Shown: in pieces, positions 1 through 7,586 of the stretch
Layout of the letters: each line of letters begins with the position of its first letter
Numbering within the stretch: position 1 is the stretch's first letter
Assembly: GCA_965242495.1 (NCBI GenBank)
Contig: OZ251446.1
Span: 1,302,001 to 1,366,000 of the forward strand
DNA from: CBDESN01 sp965242495
GTDB taxonomy: Bacteria; Pseudomonadota; Alphaproteobacteria; MPNO01
Length of the DNA stretch: 64,000 nt
Direction of reading: 5' to 3'
Notes under the pieces: model-generated
What the model saw: only the letters and a program-made list of their open reading frames with translations
What the model was told of the DNA's origin: nothing
Databases searched by the model: none
Translations under genes and position numbers: made by a program

Positions 1-110
1 GTCTCGGGGTTTCCGGTCTCGAGATAGAAGCTCCGTCGGAACACGGCGATCGCCTCGCCCCGGCGGGCCGCCGCCAGATGCCGCCGCGCGGCGCTCCCGA
101 ACTGCGTCAC
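1..110 (-). CDS. Partial gene at window edge, possible DUF2877 (AllH-like) protein
   Basis: An open frame starts at a GTG at 110 and runs off the left edge; about 36 residues are visible. The stretch ARRGEAIAVFRRSFYL resembles the beginning of DUF2877 proteins, where a short helix is followed by a 'VAVF.R...L' strand. DUF2877 (AllH/YlbF) is a subunit of oxamic transcarbamylase in Escherichia coli and is commonly encoded beside a carbamate kinase, as here: the gap to the upstream kinase gene is 32 bases on the same strand. The frame is also open upstream of the GTG, so the start is uncertain. The assignment rests on a short match plus context and is tentative. Confidence 0.35.
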   Translation of the reverse strand, partial: MTQFGSAARRHLAAARRGEAIAVFRRSFYLETGNPE

Positions 111-142
111 GACGCAGTGAAGGGGCCGGGGCCGCGCTCCGT

Positions 143-1114
143 TCACCGCGCCTCGTCGGCCAGGACGTGCGTGCCCGTCTCGCCCCGGAGGGCGAACGGC
201 GCGTCTTCGAGATGGGCGATGACCGCGCGCTTGCCGCCGCCTTCGAGAAAGGCGATCGCGGCGTCGATCTTGGGCCCCATGCTGCCGGGCGGGAAATGCC
301 CTTCGTCGCGATACGCCCGGATGGCGGCGAGCGAGACCCGGTCGAGCTCCCGCTGATTCGCCGTCCCGTAGCCGAGGGCCACCCGGCGCACCGCGGTCAG
401 GATCATCAGCGTCTCGATCCCCAACACGTTGGCCATCAGCGCCGAGGTCCGGTCCTTGTCGATGACCGCCTCGACGCCGCGCCGGACGCCCATCGGGCCG
501 CGCACGACCGGGATGCCGCCGCCGCCGCCGGCGATGACCGCGGTTCCGGACTCGGCGAGGGCGCGGATCAGGGAAATGTCGACGATGTGCCTGGGCTTCG
601 GCGAGGGCACGACGTGGCGCCAGCCGCGGCCGGCGTCCTCGCGCATCGTCCAGGACATCTCCTCGGCGATCGCCTGCGCCTCGTCCCGGTCGTAGAAATA
701 CCCGATCGGCTTGGTCGGATCGGCGAAGGCGGGATCGTCGGGATCGACTTCGACCTGGGTCAGCAGGCACACGACGTGGCGCGGATCGCCGGCCTCGCGC
801 AGCGCGTTCTCCAGGGCCTGCATCAGCAGATAGGCGATTCCGCCCTGGCTGTGGGCTACGCAGATGTCGAGCGACATGGGCGCGACGCGCCCGCGCGCCA
901 GCGTCTGGCGCATCAGTATCTTGCCCACGACCGGCCCGTTGCCGTGGGTGACGACGAGTTCGCCGCCCAGCTGCAGCAGCGGCAGCAGCGCCCGGCCGGC
1001 CGCCGCCGCGTAGCCGAGCTGCTCGCCGACCGTGCCGGCGATGCCTTCCGGATGGATGGCGTTTCCGCCGACGGCGACGAGAAGGCGCCGCGGAATTTCG
1101 AACGCGCCGGCCAA
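143..1114 (-). CDS. Carbamate kinase (ArcC/AllK type)
   Basis: Carbamate kinase transfers phosphate from carbamoyl phosphate to ADP, giving ATP, CO2 and ammonia in the cytoplasm. Family hallmarks are visible: VAVGGNAI near the N-terminus, VTHGNGPVVG, the GGGGGIPVV glycine-rich segment, VIDKDRTSALMA and GSMGPKIDAA. I place the start at the TTG at 1114 because GGAGGGAGG lies 10 nt upstream and the resulting 323 residues fit the usual 310-320; the ATG at 1186 would add 24 unconserved arginine-rich residues and has no ribosome binding site. It is divergent from pucG, and the two fit one pathway: PucG makes oxalurate, a transcarbamylase splits it, and this enzyme recovers ATP. Confidence 0.9.
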   Translation of the reverse strand: MAGAFEIPRRLLVAVGGNAIHPEGIAGTVGEQLGYAAAAGRALLPLLQLGGELVVTHGNGPVVGKILMRQTLARGRVAPMSLDICVAHSQGGIAYLLMQALENALREAGDPRHVVCLLTQVEVDPDDPAFADPTKPIGYFYDRDEAQAIAEEMSWTMREDAGRGWRHVVPSPKPRHIVDISLIRALAESGTAVIAGGGGGIPVVRGPMGVRRGVEAVIDKDRTSALMANVLGIETLMILTAVRRVALGYGTANQRELDRVSLAAIRAYRDEGHFPPGSMGPKIDAAIAFLEGGGKRAVIAHLEDAPFALRGETGTHVLADEAR

Positions 1115-1245
1115 GGCGGGGCGGCCTCCCTCCGATCCGGGTCCCGTTCGCCGGCGGCGCCATGACCCGGTGGCGCGACCGGCCATTGCGGATATAGAGT
1201 AGCGCCGACGGCGGGCGAATTGAACGACGGCGGGAGCGGACTGCG

Positions 1246-2478
1246 ATGAGCGACCTGTTTGGCGAGTTGGATCCGCCGCCGCGGCTGCTGTTGGGGCCCG
1301 GTCCGATCAACGCCGAGCCCCGCGTGCTGCGCGCCCTGGCGGCGCCGCTGTTGGGCCAGTTCGACCCCGACTTCACCGAGCACATGAACCAGGTCATGAC
1401 GCTCTATCGCGGCGTCTTCCAGACGGCCAACCGCTGGACGCTGCTCGTCGACGGCTCGGCGCGGGCGGGAACCGAGGCGCTTCTCGCCTCGATGATCACG
1501 CCGGGCGACCGCGTGCTGGTGCCGGTGTCGGGCCGGTTCGGGCAGCTGCTGCGAGAAATCTGCGAACGTTGCCGCGCCGACGTCCGGGTCGTCGAGGCCG
1601 AGTGGGGAACCGTCTTCGAAGCGGATCGGATCGAGCAGGCGCTCGAGACGCACGACCCGAAGATCGTCGCCGCCGTCCATGGCGATACGTCGACCACGAT
1701 GGCGCAGCCGTTCGAGGAGATCGGACCGATCTGCCGCGAGCGCGGCGTCTACCTGTATGTCGACGCGACGGCGACGCTCGGCGGCATGGACGTGGCCGTC
1801 GATGCGTGGCGGCTCGACGCCGTATCGGCGGGCCTCCAGAAATGCCTGTCGGGCCCGCCCGGCTCGGCCCCGGTCACCTTCAACGACCGCGTGGCCGAGC
1901 TGGTGTCGAAGCGCAAGCATATCGAGCGCGGCATCTGCCCCGAGGGGATCGGCCCGGGCGAGGGAGAGCGCATCCAGTCCAACTATTTCGACCTGCCGAT
2001 GCTGATGGACTATTGGAGCGAGTCGCGGCTGAACCACCACACGGAAGCCACGTCGATGCTCTACGCCGCCCGCGAATGCGCGCGCATCGCTCTGGCCGAG
2101 GGGCTTTCGGCGCGGTTCCGCCGACATGCGACGACGTCGCGCGCGCTGACCGCGGGCCTCGAAGCCATGGGCCTCGAACTGTTCGGCGACCGGCGCCACA
2201 AGATGCACAACGTCACCGGAGTCCTGATCCCGGACGGCGTCGACGGCGACGCCGTCATCCATGCGATGCTGGAAGATTTCGCCATCGAGATCGGGACGGC
2301 GTTCGGCCCGCTGCGCGGTCGCATCTGGCGGATCGGGACCATGGGCTACAACTGCCGCAAGGACGTGACGCTGACCTGCCTCGCGGCCCTCGAAGCGACG
2401 CTCCGCCGGCGCGGCCACGACGCCCCGCCGGGCGCCGGCGTGGACGCGGCCCTTGCGGTCTACGACGGCGCGGGTTGA
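1246..2478 (+). CDS. pucG: (S)-ureidoglycine--glyoxylate aminotransferase (PucG-like)
   Basis: A class V, PLP-dependent aminotransferase of 410 residues. It is far closer to PucG than to generic alanine-glyoxylate aminotransferases: LGPGPINAEPRVL at the N-terminus, GQFDPDFTEHMNQ, NRWTLLVDGSARAG, VHGDTST, the PLP aspartate D173 (YVDATATLGG), the Schiff-base lysine K199 (LQKCLSGPPG), RLNHHTEATSMLYA and IWRIGTMGYNCRK. PucG moves the amino group of ureidoglycine to glyoxylate, giving oxalurate and glycine in purine (allantoin) breakdown. The gene diverges from the carbamate kinase gene, and its 3' end overlaps the convergent O-antigen ligase by 19 bases. Other purine genes are not in the window. 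Confidence 0.88.
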   Translation: MSDLFGELDPPPRLLLGPGPINAEPRVLRALAAPLLGQFDPDFTEHMNQVMTLYRGVFQTANRWTLLVDGSARAGTEALLASMITPGDRVLVPVSGRFGQLLREICERCRADVRVVEAEWGTVFEADRIEQALETHDPKIVAAVHGDTSTTMAQPFEEIGPICRERGVYLYVDATATLGGMDVAVDAWRLDAVSAGLQKCLSGPPGSAPVTFNDRVAELVSKRKHIERGICPEGIGPGEGERIQSNYFDLPMLMDYWSESRLNHHTEATSMLYAARECARIALAEGLSARFRRHATTSRALTAGLEAMGLELFGDRRHKMHNVTGVLIPDGVDGDAVIHAMLEDFAIEIGTAFGPLRGRIWRIGTMGYNCRKDVTLTCLAALEATLRRRGHDAPPGAGVDAALAVYDGAG

Positions 2479-3668
2479 AGCGGCCGCATCGCGAACGCCG
2501 CGGCGAACCACAGCGCCGCGACCCACCACGTCTGCCAGATCCCGAAGGCGAGCAGGCAGCTGATCCAGCCGGCGACGACGAGACCCCACAGGAAGGCGCG
2601 GTCGCCGGGCGCGAGGCGGCGGATCGCGAAATGGACCGCCGCGGTCAGGGCGCATAGCAGCGCGGCACCGACTACGCCCATCTCGAGCCAGACTTGCAAC
2701 AGCATGTTGTGCGGGTGCAGCGACCCCTTGATGGGCATGGAGTCGATGGTCTCCGGGCCGTCATGGAGTATCGGCGGCGACGTGTCCAACCCCCAGCCGA
2801 GCGCCGGGCGCTCCTCTACGCGCTCGGCGACGGCGCGCCAGATGACCAACCGGTGGGCGCCCGAATGGGTGAGCAGCGACCGATTGGCGAAAATGTCTTC
2901 GTTGGACGGGAACCATCGCGGCGCCGCAGGCATCGCGAGGGTCGCGACGACCATCAGGACGGTCAGAATCGCCGGGGCGAAACGGGCGCTGCAAAACACC
3001 AGACCGAGGACGACGCCCCCCGCCGCCATCGCGGCGATGGCGGTATTGCTCGGATAGAAGGCGACGACCAGCAGGGTGGCGGCGCAGAGCGACAGCCCCG
3101 TCGCCCGTTTTCCGCGACGCCAGAGCTGCAGGGCGACCGGCCACACGAAGAGCGAGAGCGCGACCGCGCCGGTGTTGAAGCTGGACCATAGCAGGTCGGG
3201 TTCGGCGAGCCAGGCTTCGCCGTACCGCGTCAGACGCCGCAGCGGGGCGCCGGCCACCCGCTCGACCGCGAGCAAGGCGAGCGCCGCGCAGAAGCCGGCG
3301 GTCAACCGCTCGCCGAAGACGTCGAACCGGTCGGGTTCGAGCCGGCGGACGGCGTCGACGACGATCAGGCCGGCGAGCAGGGTCGGCAGAAGCTTCCCCA
3401 GCTTCAGCAGCGTGGCGCCTGGGTCGATCGACCAGGCGAGGCTGAGGCCGCCCCACGCCGCGAGCGCGCCCAGGATGAGCGCGAACGCGGGCGGCAAACG
3501 CGGGCGGGAGCGCTCCGCCAGCGAGCGAGCGAGTATCAGGGCCGCGACTGCGGCGATGAGAGGCGCCAGGACCAGGTGGGAGACGACGCTCGCCGCGGGC
3601 GCGACCGCGGCGGCCGCGGCGAGGACGCGGCCGTTATCGATCCGCCAGTGAACCGGCCCGGACGACAC
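2460..3668 (-). CDS. O-antigen ligase family (Wzy_C) membrane protein, possibly phase variable
   Basis: A polytopic inner-membrane protein of 402 residues with about ten hydrophobic segments. The Wzy_C/O-antigen ligase signature HPHNMLLQVWLEMGVVG lies in the C-terminal third, after the periplasmic loop with the NRSLLTHSGAHRLVIWRA region that is conserved in the family. Such proteins join O-antigen to lipid A core, or link related polymers, on the periplasmic side. The GTG at 3668 has GGAGG about 12 nt upstream, a poor spacing. A better-spaced AGAGG precedes an ATG at 3780, whose frame crosses a 16-base G run (coding strand) and then ends at 3634. Loss of one G would fuse that frame to this gene. 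Expression may therefore depend on tract length. Confidence 0.85.
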   Translation of the reverse strand: MSSGPVHWRIDNGRVLAAAAAVAPAASVVSHLVLAPLIAAVAALILARSLAERSRPRLPPAFALILGALAAWGGLSLAWSIDPGATLLKLGKLLPTLLAGLIVVDAVRRLEPDRFDVFGERLTAGFCAALALLAVERVAGAPLRRLTRYGEAWLAEPDLLWSSFNTGAVALSLFVWPVALQLWRRGKRATGLSLCAATLLVVAFYPSNTAIAAMAAGGVVLGLVFCSARFAPAILTVLMVVATLAMPAAPRWFPSNEDIFANRSLLTHSGAHRLVIWRAVAERVEERPALGWGLDTSPPILHDGPETIDSMPIKGSLHPHNMLLQVWLEMGVVGAALLCALTAAVHFAIRRLAPGDRAFLWGLVVAGWISCLLAFGIWQTWWVAALWFAAAFAMRPLQPAPS

Positions 3669-3717
3669 GCTGGATTCGCTCCTCCGACGACGCGCCGCCT
3701 GCGCGGCGCGAACGAGT

Positions 3718-3733
3718 CCCCCCCCCCCCCCCC
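3718..3733. repeat. 16-base C homopolymer upstream of the O-antigen ligase
   Basis: A run of 16 C on the + strand (16 G on the ligase coding strand), 50 bases before the ligase GTG. A frame opening at ATG 3780 (N-terminus MSPPAARKSRRS) reads through the tract as glycines and stops at 3634 in the present state. With 15 or 12 bases in the tract the same frame would enter the ligase as SESSVSSGPVHWRIDN. This is the longest homopolymer in the window and is much too long for chance in neutral GC-rich DNA. Homopolymer length is error-prone in sequencing. Confidence 0.9.
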
Positions 3734-3791
3734 GCGGGGGCCGCGCTCCGGCGACTCTTCCGCGCAGCGGGAGGCGACATCCGGCGACCTC

Positions 3792-4346
3792 TCAACCGCC
3801 GGGGCCGGCCAGCATAGCGGCATCCGGGGCCGGATCGAACCGCACGACTTCGCCGTTGGCGACCCGGCGGCCGGTGAGCGCGCGGATCACCCCCCAATGG
3901 GTGACGACCGCGGTCTCGCGCCAATTCGCGTTTCGCGTCGCCGCCCGCCCGAATCCGCGGCAGCGTTCGAGGAACGCGGCCTCGGATTCTTCGCCGGACG
4001 GCCACCAGATCTCGTCGAACCGTTCGAACTCGAAGCCGGTCCAACCGGCGGCGAGCGCGGATCGCGGGGTGCCCACGTCGCAGCTGAAGGCGCATCGTTC
4101 GCGCACCCGCGCATCGACGACGACCGGCAGGCCCAGCGACTCCTGGATGATCGCCGCGGTCTCGAGCGCCCGGACGTAGGGGCTGCACACCAGACGACCG
4201 ACCGGCCGGGCGCGGAGCGCATCCGCCATCCGCCCGGCCTGGGCGCGGCCCCAGGCGGTCAGCCGGGGATCGGCGAGGCCGGGGTCCCGCCGCGAGGCGC
4301 CGTAGATGACGTTGAACATGGTCTCGCCGTGGCGCAGCAGGATCAT
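3792..4346 (-). CDS. Histidine phosphatase family protein
   Basis: A 184-residue protein starting MILLRHGETMFN, the RHG phosphohistidine motif of the phosphoglycerate mutase-like superfamily. Other expected elements follow: LTAWGRAQAGRMADAL, VCSPYVRALETA (second active-site arginine), and VVTHWGVIRAL, the C-terminal catalytic histidine. These enzymes act through a phosphohistidine intermediate on small phosphoesters, and the substrate cannot be read from the sequence. The start overlaps the end of fxsA by four bases (ATGA), so the two are translationally coupled in one minus-strand unit. Confidence 0.88.
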   Translation of the reverse strand: MILLRHGETMFNVIYGASRRDPGLADPRLTAWGRAQAGRMADALRARPVGRLVCSPYVRALETAAIIQESLGLPVVVDARVRERCAFSCDVGTPRSALAAGWTGFEFERFDEIWWPSGEESEAAFLERCRGFGRAATRNANWRETAVVTHWGVIRALTGRRVANGEVVRFDPAPDAAMLAGPGG

Positions 4347-4810
4347 CGACGGCCCGCCTTGCGGTCGTCCGGTTCGACCTCCTCGAATCGGCCCTCGATG
4401 ACGCCCGCCTCGCCCGGCGCGCGCGCGGCCCCGGTCCCGGGCGAGACCCGCGCGAACGCCAGGAGCCGGCGAGCGAGCGAGCGCCGCAACCGGGCGCGGA
4501 GGCCCGGCGCGAACAGCGCCAGCCCGCCGGCATCGGTGACGAAGCCCGGCGCGAGCAGCAGCGCGCCCGCCAACAGCAGGCACAAGCCGTCGAACAGCTC
4601 CTCGACCGGCGGCCGGCCGCTGGCCAGGTCCCGCCGCGCCCGCCGCAGCGTCGCCAGCCCCTGCAGGCGCAGCAGCCCGACGCCGGCCGCGGCGGTCGCG
4701 ACGACGGCCAGCAGGGTGGGCCACAATCCGATCGCGCCGCCGACTTCGACGAAGACCGCGACCTCGACGATCGCCGTCGCGGCGAAGGCGAGCAGTATGA
4801 CGGCGGGCAT
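4343..4810 (-). CDS. fxsA: FxsA family inner-membrane protein
   Basis: A 155-residue membrane protein. Residues 1-80 hold the FxsA core: hydrophobic segments separated by the cytoplasmic RRARRDLASGRPPVEELFDG loop, then GALLLAPGFVTDAGGLALF, the most conserved stretch of the family. In E. coli FxsA overproduction lessens F-plasmid exclusion of phage T7; its normal role is unknown. The C-terminal tail is charged and acidic. It is divergent from timA, a common alphaproteobacterial arrangement, although secB, often nearby, is absent here. Confidence 0.88.
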   Translation of the reverse strand: MPAVILLAFAATAIVEVAVFVEVGGAIGLWPTLLAVVATAAAGVGLLRLQGLATLRRARRDLASGRPPVEELFDGLCLLLAGALLLAPGFVTDAGGLALFAPGLRARLRRSLARRLLAFARVSPGTGAARAPGEAGVIEGRFEEVEPDDRKAGRR

Positions 4811-4955
4811 GCTTGCGATTTTCCGGCGTAACGCCTATGTACTGTCCCCGTCGGCGGGCGGCCGAGGCCGAGGGGTGCCCGGGTCGATCCGTTGGGCAAG
4901 GTTTATCCAACGTTCGGGCGTGCGTCCAGCCATCGGCACGCGGAAGGCTGCGATC

Positions 4956-5645
4956 ATGGACGGCGGGTTCCAGTTCCTCGACATCCTCTTCTTCGCGATG
5001 ATCGCCGCCTTTCTGGTGCTGCGGCTGCGCCGCGTGCTGGGCCGGCGCACCGGCCATCAGCAGCGGCCGCCGGAAGGCGCCGCCATCCCGCGGCCGGAAC
5101 CGGAGGCGGAAGGCAAGATCATCGAGCTCCCCGACCGGTCGGGACCTCCCGCCGACGCCGACCCGACGGCGACGGACGATGCGGCGGACGACCCGATCGC
5201 CGCCGGTCTCGCGCGCATCCGGTCGGCGGACGCCGCGTTCGACGTCGGCGAGTTCGTCCACGGCGCCCGATCCGCCTTCGAGTTGGTCGTGCATTCGTAC
5301 ACCACCGCCAACATGGGCGCGCTGCGCGGCTTGGTGGACGATGACATCCTCGACAATTTCATCGTGGAGATCGACGCCCGGCTCGAACGCCGCGAGGTGC
5401 TGATGACGACGGTCATCGCCATCCGGTCCGCCGACATCGTCGACGCCGAGCTGGACGGCCGCACCGCGGTCGTGACGGTGAAGTTCGTCACCGAGCAGGT
5501 CAACGTGACGCGCGACGCCCAAGGCCGCGTGATCGATGGCGACCCGAATCAGGTCACGGACGTGACCGACATCTGGACGTTCTCGCGCAGCGTGCGCGCG
5601 CGCGACCCCAACTGGAAACTGATCGAGACGCGAAGTCCGAACTAG
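4956..5645 (+). CDS. Tim44/TimA family protein
   Basis: A 229-residue protein with an N-terminal hydrophobic anchor (LDILFFAMIAAFLVLRLRRVLGRR, residues about 6-29), a variable acidic proline-rich linker, and a C-terminal Tim44 domain from about residue 85 (FDVGEFVHGARSAFELVVHSY, NMGALRGLVDDDI, VTDVTDIWTFSRSV, DPNWKLIETRSPN). Bacterial TimA is the alphaproteobacterial relative of mitochondrial Tim44 and sits at the inner membrane; its role is poorly defined. The ATG at 4956 was chosen because the frame upstream is unrelated low-complexity sequence. mltA starts 16 bases after the stop. Confidence 0.88.
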   Translation: MDGGFQFLDILFFAMIAAFLVLRLRRVLGRRTGHQQRPPEGAAIPRPEPEAEGKIIELPDRSGPPADADPTATDDAADDPIAAGLARIRSADAAFDVGEFVHGARSAFELVVHSYTTANMGALRGLVDDDILDNFIVEIDARLERREVLMTTVIAIRSADIVDAELDGRTAVVTVKFVTEQVNVTRDAQGRVIDGDPNQVTDVTDIWTFSRSVRARDPNWKLIETRSPN

Positions 5646-5661
5646 CCTGCACAGGCCAAGC

Positions 5662-6798
5662 GTGCGCCCGAAGCTCGTCCTGCTCGCCGCGGCCCTCGCC
5701 GCGGCCGCCTGCGCTCCCGCCCGCGAGCCGGCGGAGGAGGCGCTCTCGCTGACGCCGGTGGCGTTCGCCGACCTTCCCGGCTGGCCGGCGGACCGCCATG
5801 CCGAGGCGATCGGACCGTTGAACCGGTCCTGCGCCGCGCCGCCGCGCCGCGCCGCCGGCGTCTGGCGCGCGATCTGCGCCGCGGCGGGGCGGCTCCCGCC
5901 CGGCGACGACGACGCGGCGCGCGCCTTCTTCGAACGCTGGTTCGCGCCGCATCTGGCCGCGGCCGGGCGAGCGTCGGAGGGGCTGTTCACCGGCTATTAC
6001 GAGCCCGAGCTGCGCGGCTCGCGCGTCCGCAGCGACGAATACCACGTCCCGATCTACCGCAAGCCGCCCGATCTGGTCGGCGTCGATCTCGGCCGCTTCC
6101 GCCCGTCGCTCCGGGGCCGGCGCATCGCCGGCCGCGTCGTCGACGGCCGGCTCGAACCCTACGCCTCGCGCGCCGACATCGGCGCCGGCGCGCTCGGGGG
6201 CCGCGGGCTGGAACTGCTGTGGGTGGACGATGCGGTCGATGCGTTCTTCCTCCACGTCCAGGGGTCGGGCCGGGTGGCGCTCGCCGGCGGCGGAGTGCTG
6301 CGCATCGGCTACGCCGGCGGCAACGGACGCCCCTACCGCTCGATCGGCGCCGAGTTGATCCGGCGCGGCGCCGTCGCGCGCGAGGACATGTCGATGCAGG
6401 CGATCCGATCCTGGCTGCGGACGCATCCGGACCGCGCCGACGCGCTGATGAACGCCAACCCCTCCTTCGTGTTCTTCCGCGAACTCGACGGCGAAGGCCC
6501 GGTCGGGAGCCAGGGCGTGGCGTTGACCCCCGGCCGCAGCCTTGCGGTGGACCGGCGCCACGTCTCGCTCGGGCTGCCGATCTGGCTCGACACCGCCGAC
6601 CCGCTGGACCCCGGAAAACCGCTCCGCCGCCTGATGGTGGCGCAGGACACGGGCGGCGCCATCCGCGGCGCGGTGCGGGGCGACGTCTTCTGGGGGCACG
6701 GCGCGGACGCCGCCGCCCGCGCCGGCCGGATGCGCGGCGCCGGGCGGTACTACCTGCTGCTCCCGCGCCCGCCGGCGCGGCCGGGGCCGACGAGCTGA
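5662..6798 (+). CDS. mltA: Membrane-bound lytic murein transglycosylase A (MltA)
   Basis: A 378-residue lipoprotein: the N-terminus MRPKLVLLAAALAAAACAPA has a lipobox with the modified Cys at about residue 19. MltA-domain motifs follow: FTGYYEPELRGS, VPIYRKP, VHGSGR-type FFLHVQGSGRV, IGYAGGNGRPYRSIG, and the C-terminal 3D domain with GLPIWLDT, VAQDTGGAIRGAVRGDVFWGHG carrying the catalytic Asp. The enzyme cleaves glycan strands of peptidoglycan to 1,6-anhydro products at the outer membrane. Start is GTG 5662. timA-mltA-smr is a frequent alphaproteobacterial gene order; here lutABC lies between mltA and smr. Confidence 0.93.
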   Translation: MRPKLVLLAAALAAAACAPAREPAEEALSLTPVAFADLPGWPADRHAEAIGPLNRSCAAPPRRAAGVWRAICAAAGRLPPGDDDAARAFFERWFAPHLAAAGRASEGLFTGYYEPELRGSRVRSDEYHVPIYRKPPDLVGVDLGRFRPSLRGRRIAGRVVDGRLEPYASRADIGAGALGGRGLELLWVDDAVDAFFLHVQGSGRVALAGGGVLRIGYAGGNGRPYRSIGAELIRRGAVAREDMSMQAIRSWLRTHPDRADALMNANPSFVFFRELDGEGPVGSQGVALTPGRSLAVDRRHVSLGLPIWLDTADPLDPGKPLRRLMVAQDTGGAIRGAVRGDVFWGHGADAAARAGRMRGAGRYYLLLPRPPARPGPTS

Positions 6799-6812
6799 CC
6801 GGGGCCGGTCGG

Positions 6813-7583
6813 TTGGCGAACGCAGCGCCCGCGGTCGGACTGCTGGTCACCTGTCTGGTCGATCTGTTCCGGCCGCGGGTCGGATTCGCCGCGGTCCGGT
6901 TGCTCGAACGGGCGGGCTGCCGCGTCGTCGTCCCGCCCCGCCAGACCTGCTGCGGCCAGCCCGCCTACAATGCGGGCGCCGCCAAGCTGGCGCGGCGGAT
7001 CGCGGCCGACGTGATCGCCGCCTTCGAAGGGGTGGACTACGTCGTCGCCCCGTCGGGCTCCTGCGCGGCGATGGTGCGGCGCCACTACCCGGCGCTGTTC
7101 GCCGGCGACCCCACGCTCCGACGGCGCGCCGAGGCGGTCGCCGGGCGCTGCTGGGAGCTGACGTCGTTCCTGACCGATGCGATGGGAATGGAGCGGGTGG
7201 AGGCCGAATTCCCCGGCGACGCCACGTATCACGACGCCTGTTCGGGGCTCCGCGAGCTCGGCGTCCGGGCGCAGCCCCGGCGGCTGTTGTCCACGGTATC
7301 GGGACTCGCGCTGGCCGAGTCGGACGCGGCGGACGTCTGCTGCGGCTTCGGCGGCCTGTTCTGCGTCAAGTATCCGGAAGTCTCGGAGGCGATGGCGGAC
7401 GACAAGATCGACGACGTCCTGGCGACCGGCGCGTCGACGCTGCTGGCCGGCGATCTGGGATGCCTGATGCACATCGCCGGCAGGCTGTCCCGGCGCGGGG
7501 CCGGGATCCGCGTCCGCCACGTCGCCGAACCGCTCGCCGGCATGGCGGACGGACCGGCCATCGGCGAACCGGGGCGCGGATGA
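6813..7583 (+). CDS. lutA: L-lactate utilisation protein LutA, (Fe-S)-binding
   Basis: About 256 residues with two CCG domains, the iron-sulfur binding repeats of LutA/GlpC: RQTCCGQPAYN (domain 1) and DVCCGFGGLFCVKYPE (domain 2), with SGSCAAMVRRHYP and YHDACSGLRELG between them. LutA works with LutB and LutC as an iron-sulfur L-lactate dehydrogenase feeding the respiratory chain. The first plausible start is TTG 6813, fourteen bases after the mltA stop, followed directly by the conserved ALLVTC-like strand (VGLLVTCLVDLFRP). lutB begins three bases after the stop. Confidence 0.9.
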   Translation: MANAAPAVGLLVTCLVDLFRPRVGFAAVRLLERAGCRVVVPPRQTCCGQPAYNAGAAKLARRIAADVIAAFEGVDYVVAPSGSCAAMVRRHYPALFAGDPTLRRRAEAVAGRCWELTSFLTDAMGMERVEAEFPGDATYHDACSGLRELGVRAQPRRLLSTVSGLALAESDAADVCCGFGGLFCVKYPEVSEAMADDKIDDVLATGASTLLAGDLGCLMHIAGRLSRRGAGIRVRHVAEPLAGMADGPAIGEPGRG

Positions 7584-7586
7584 GCG

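Noticed and set aside
913..5990. Very long open frames antisense to or out of frame with pucG, fxsA, timA and others.
   Set aside because: They are arginine/proline-rich, without family motifs, and arise because the high GC content gives few stop codons.
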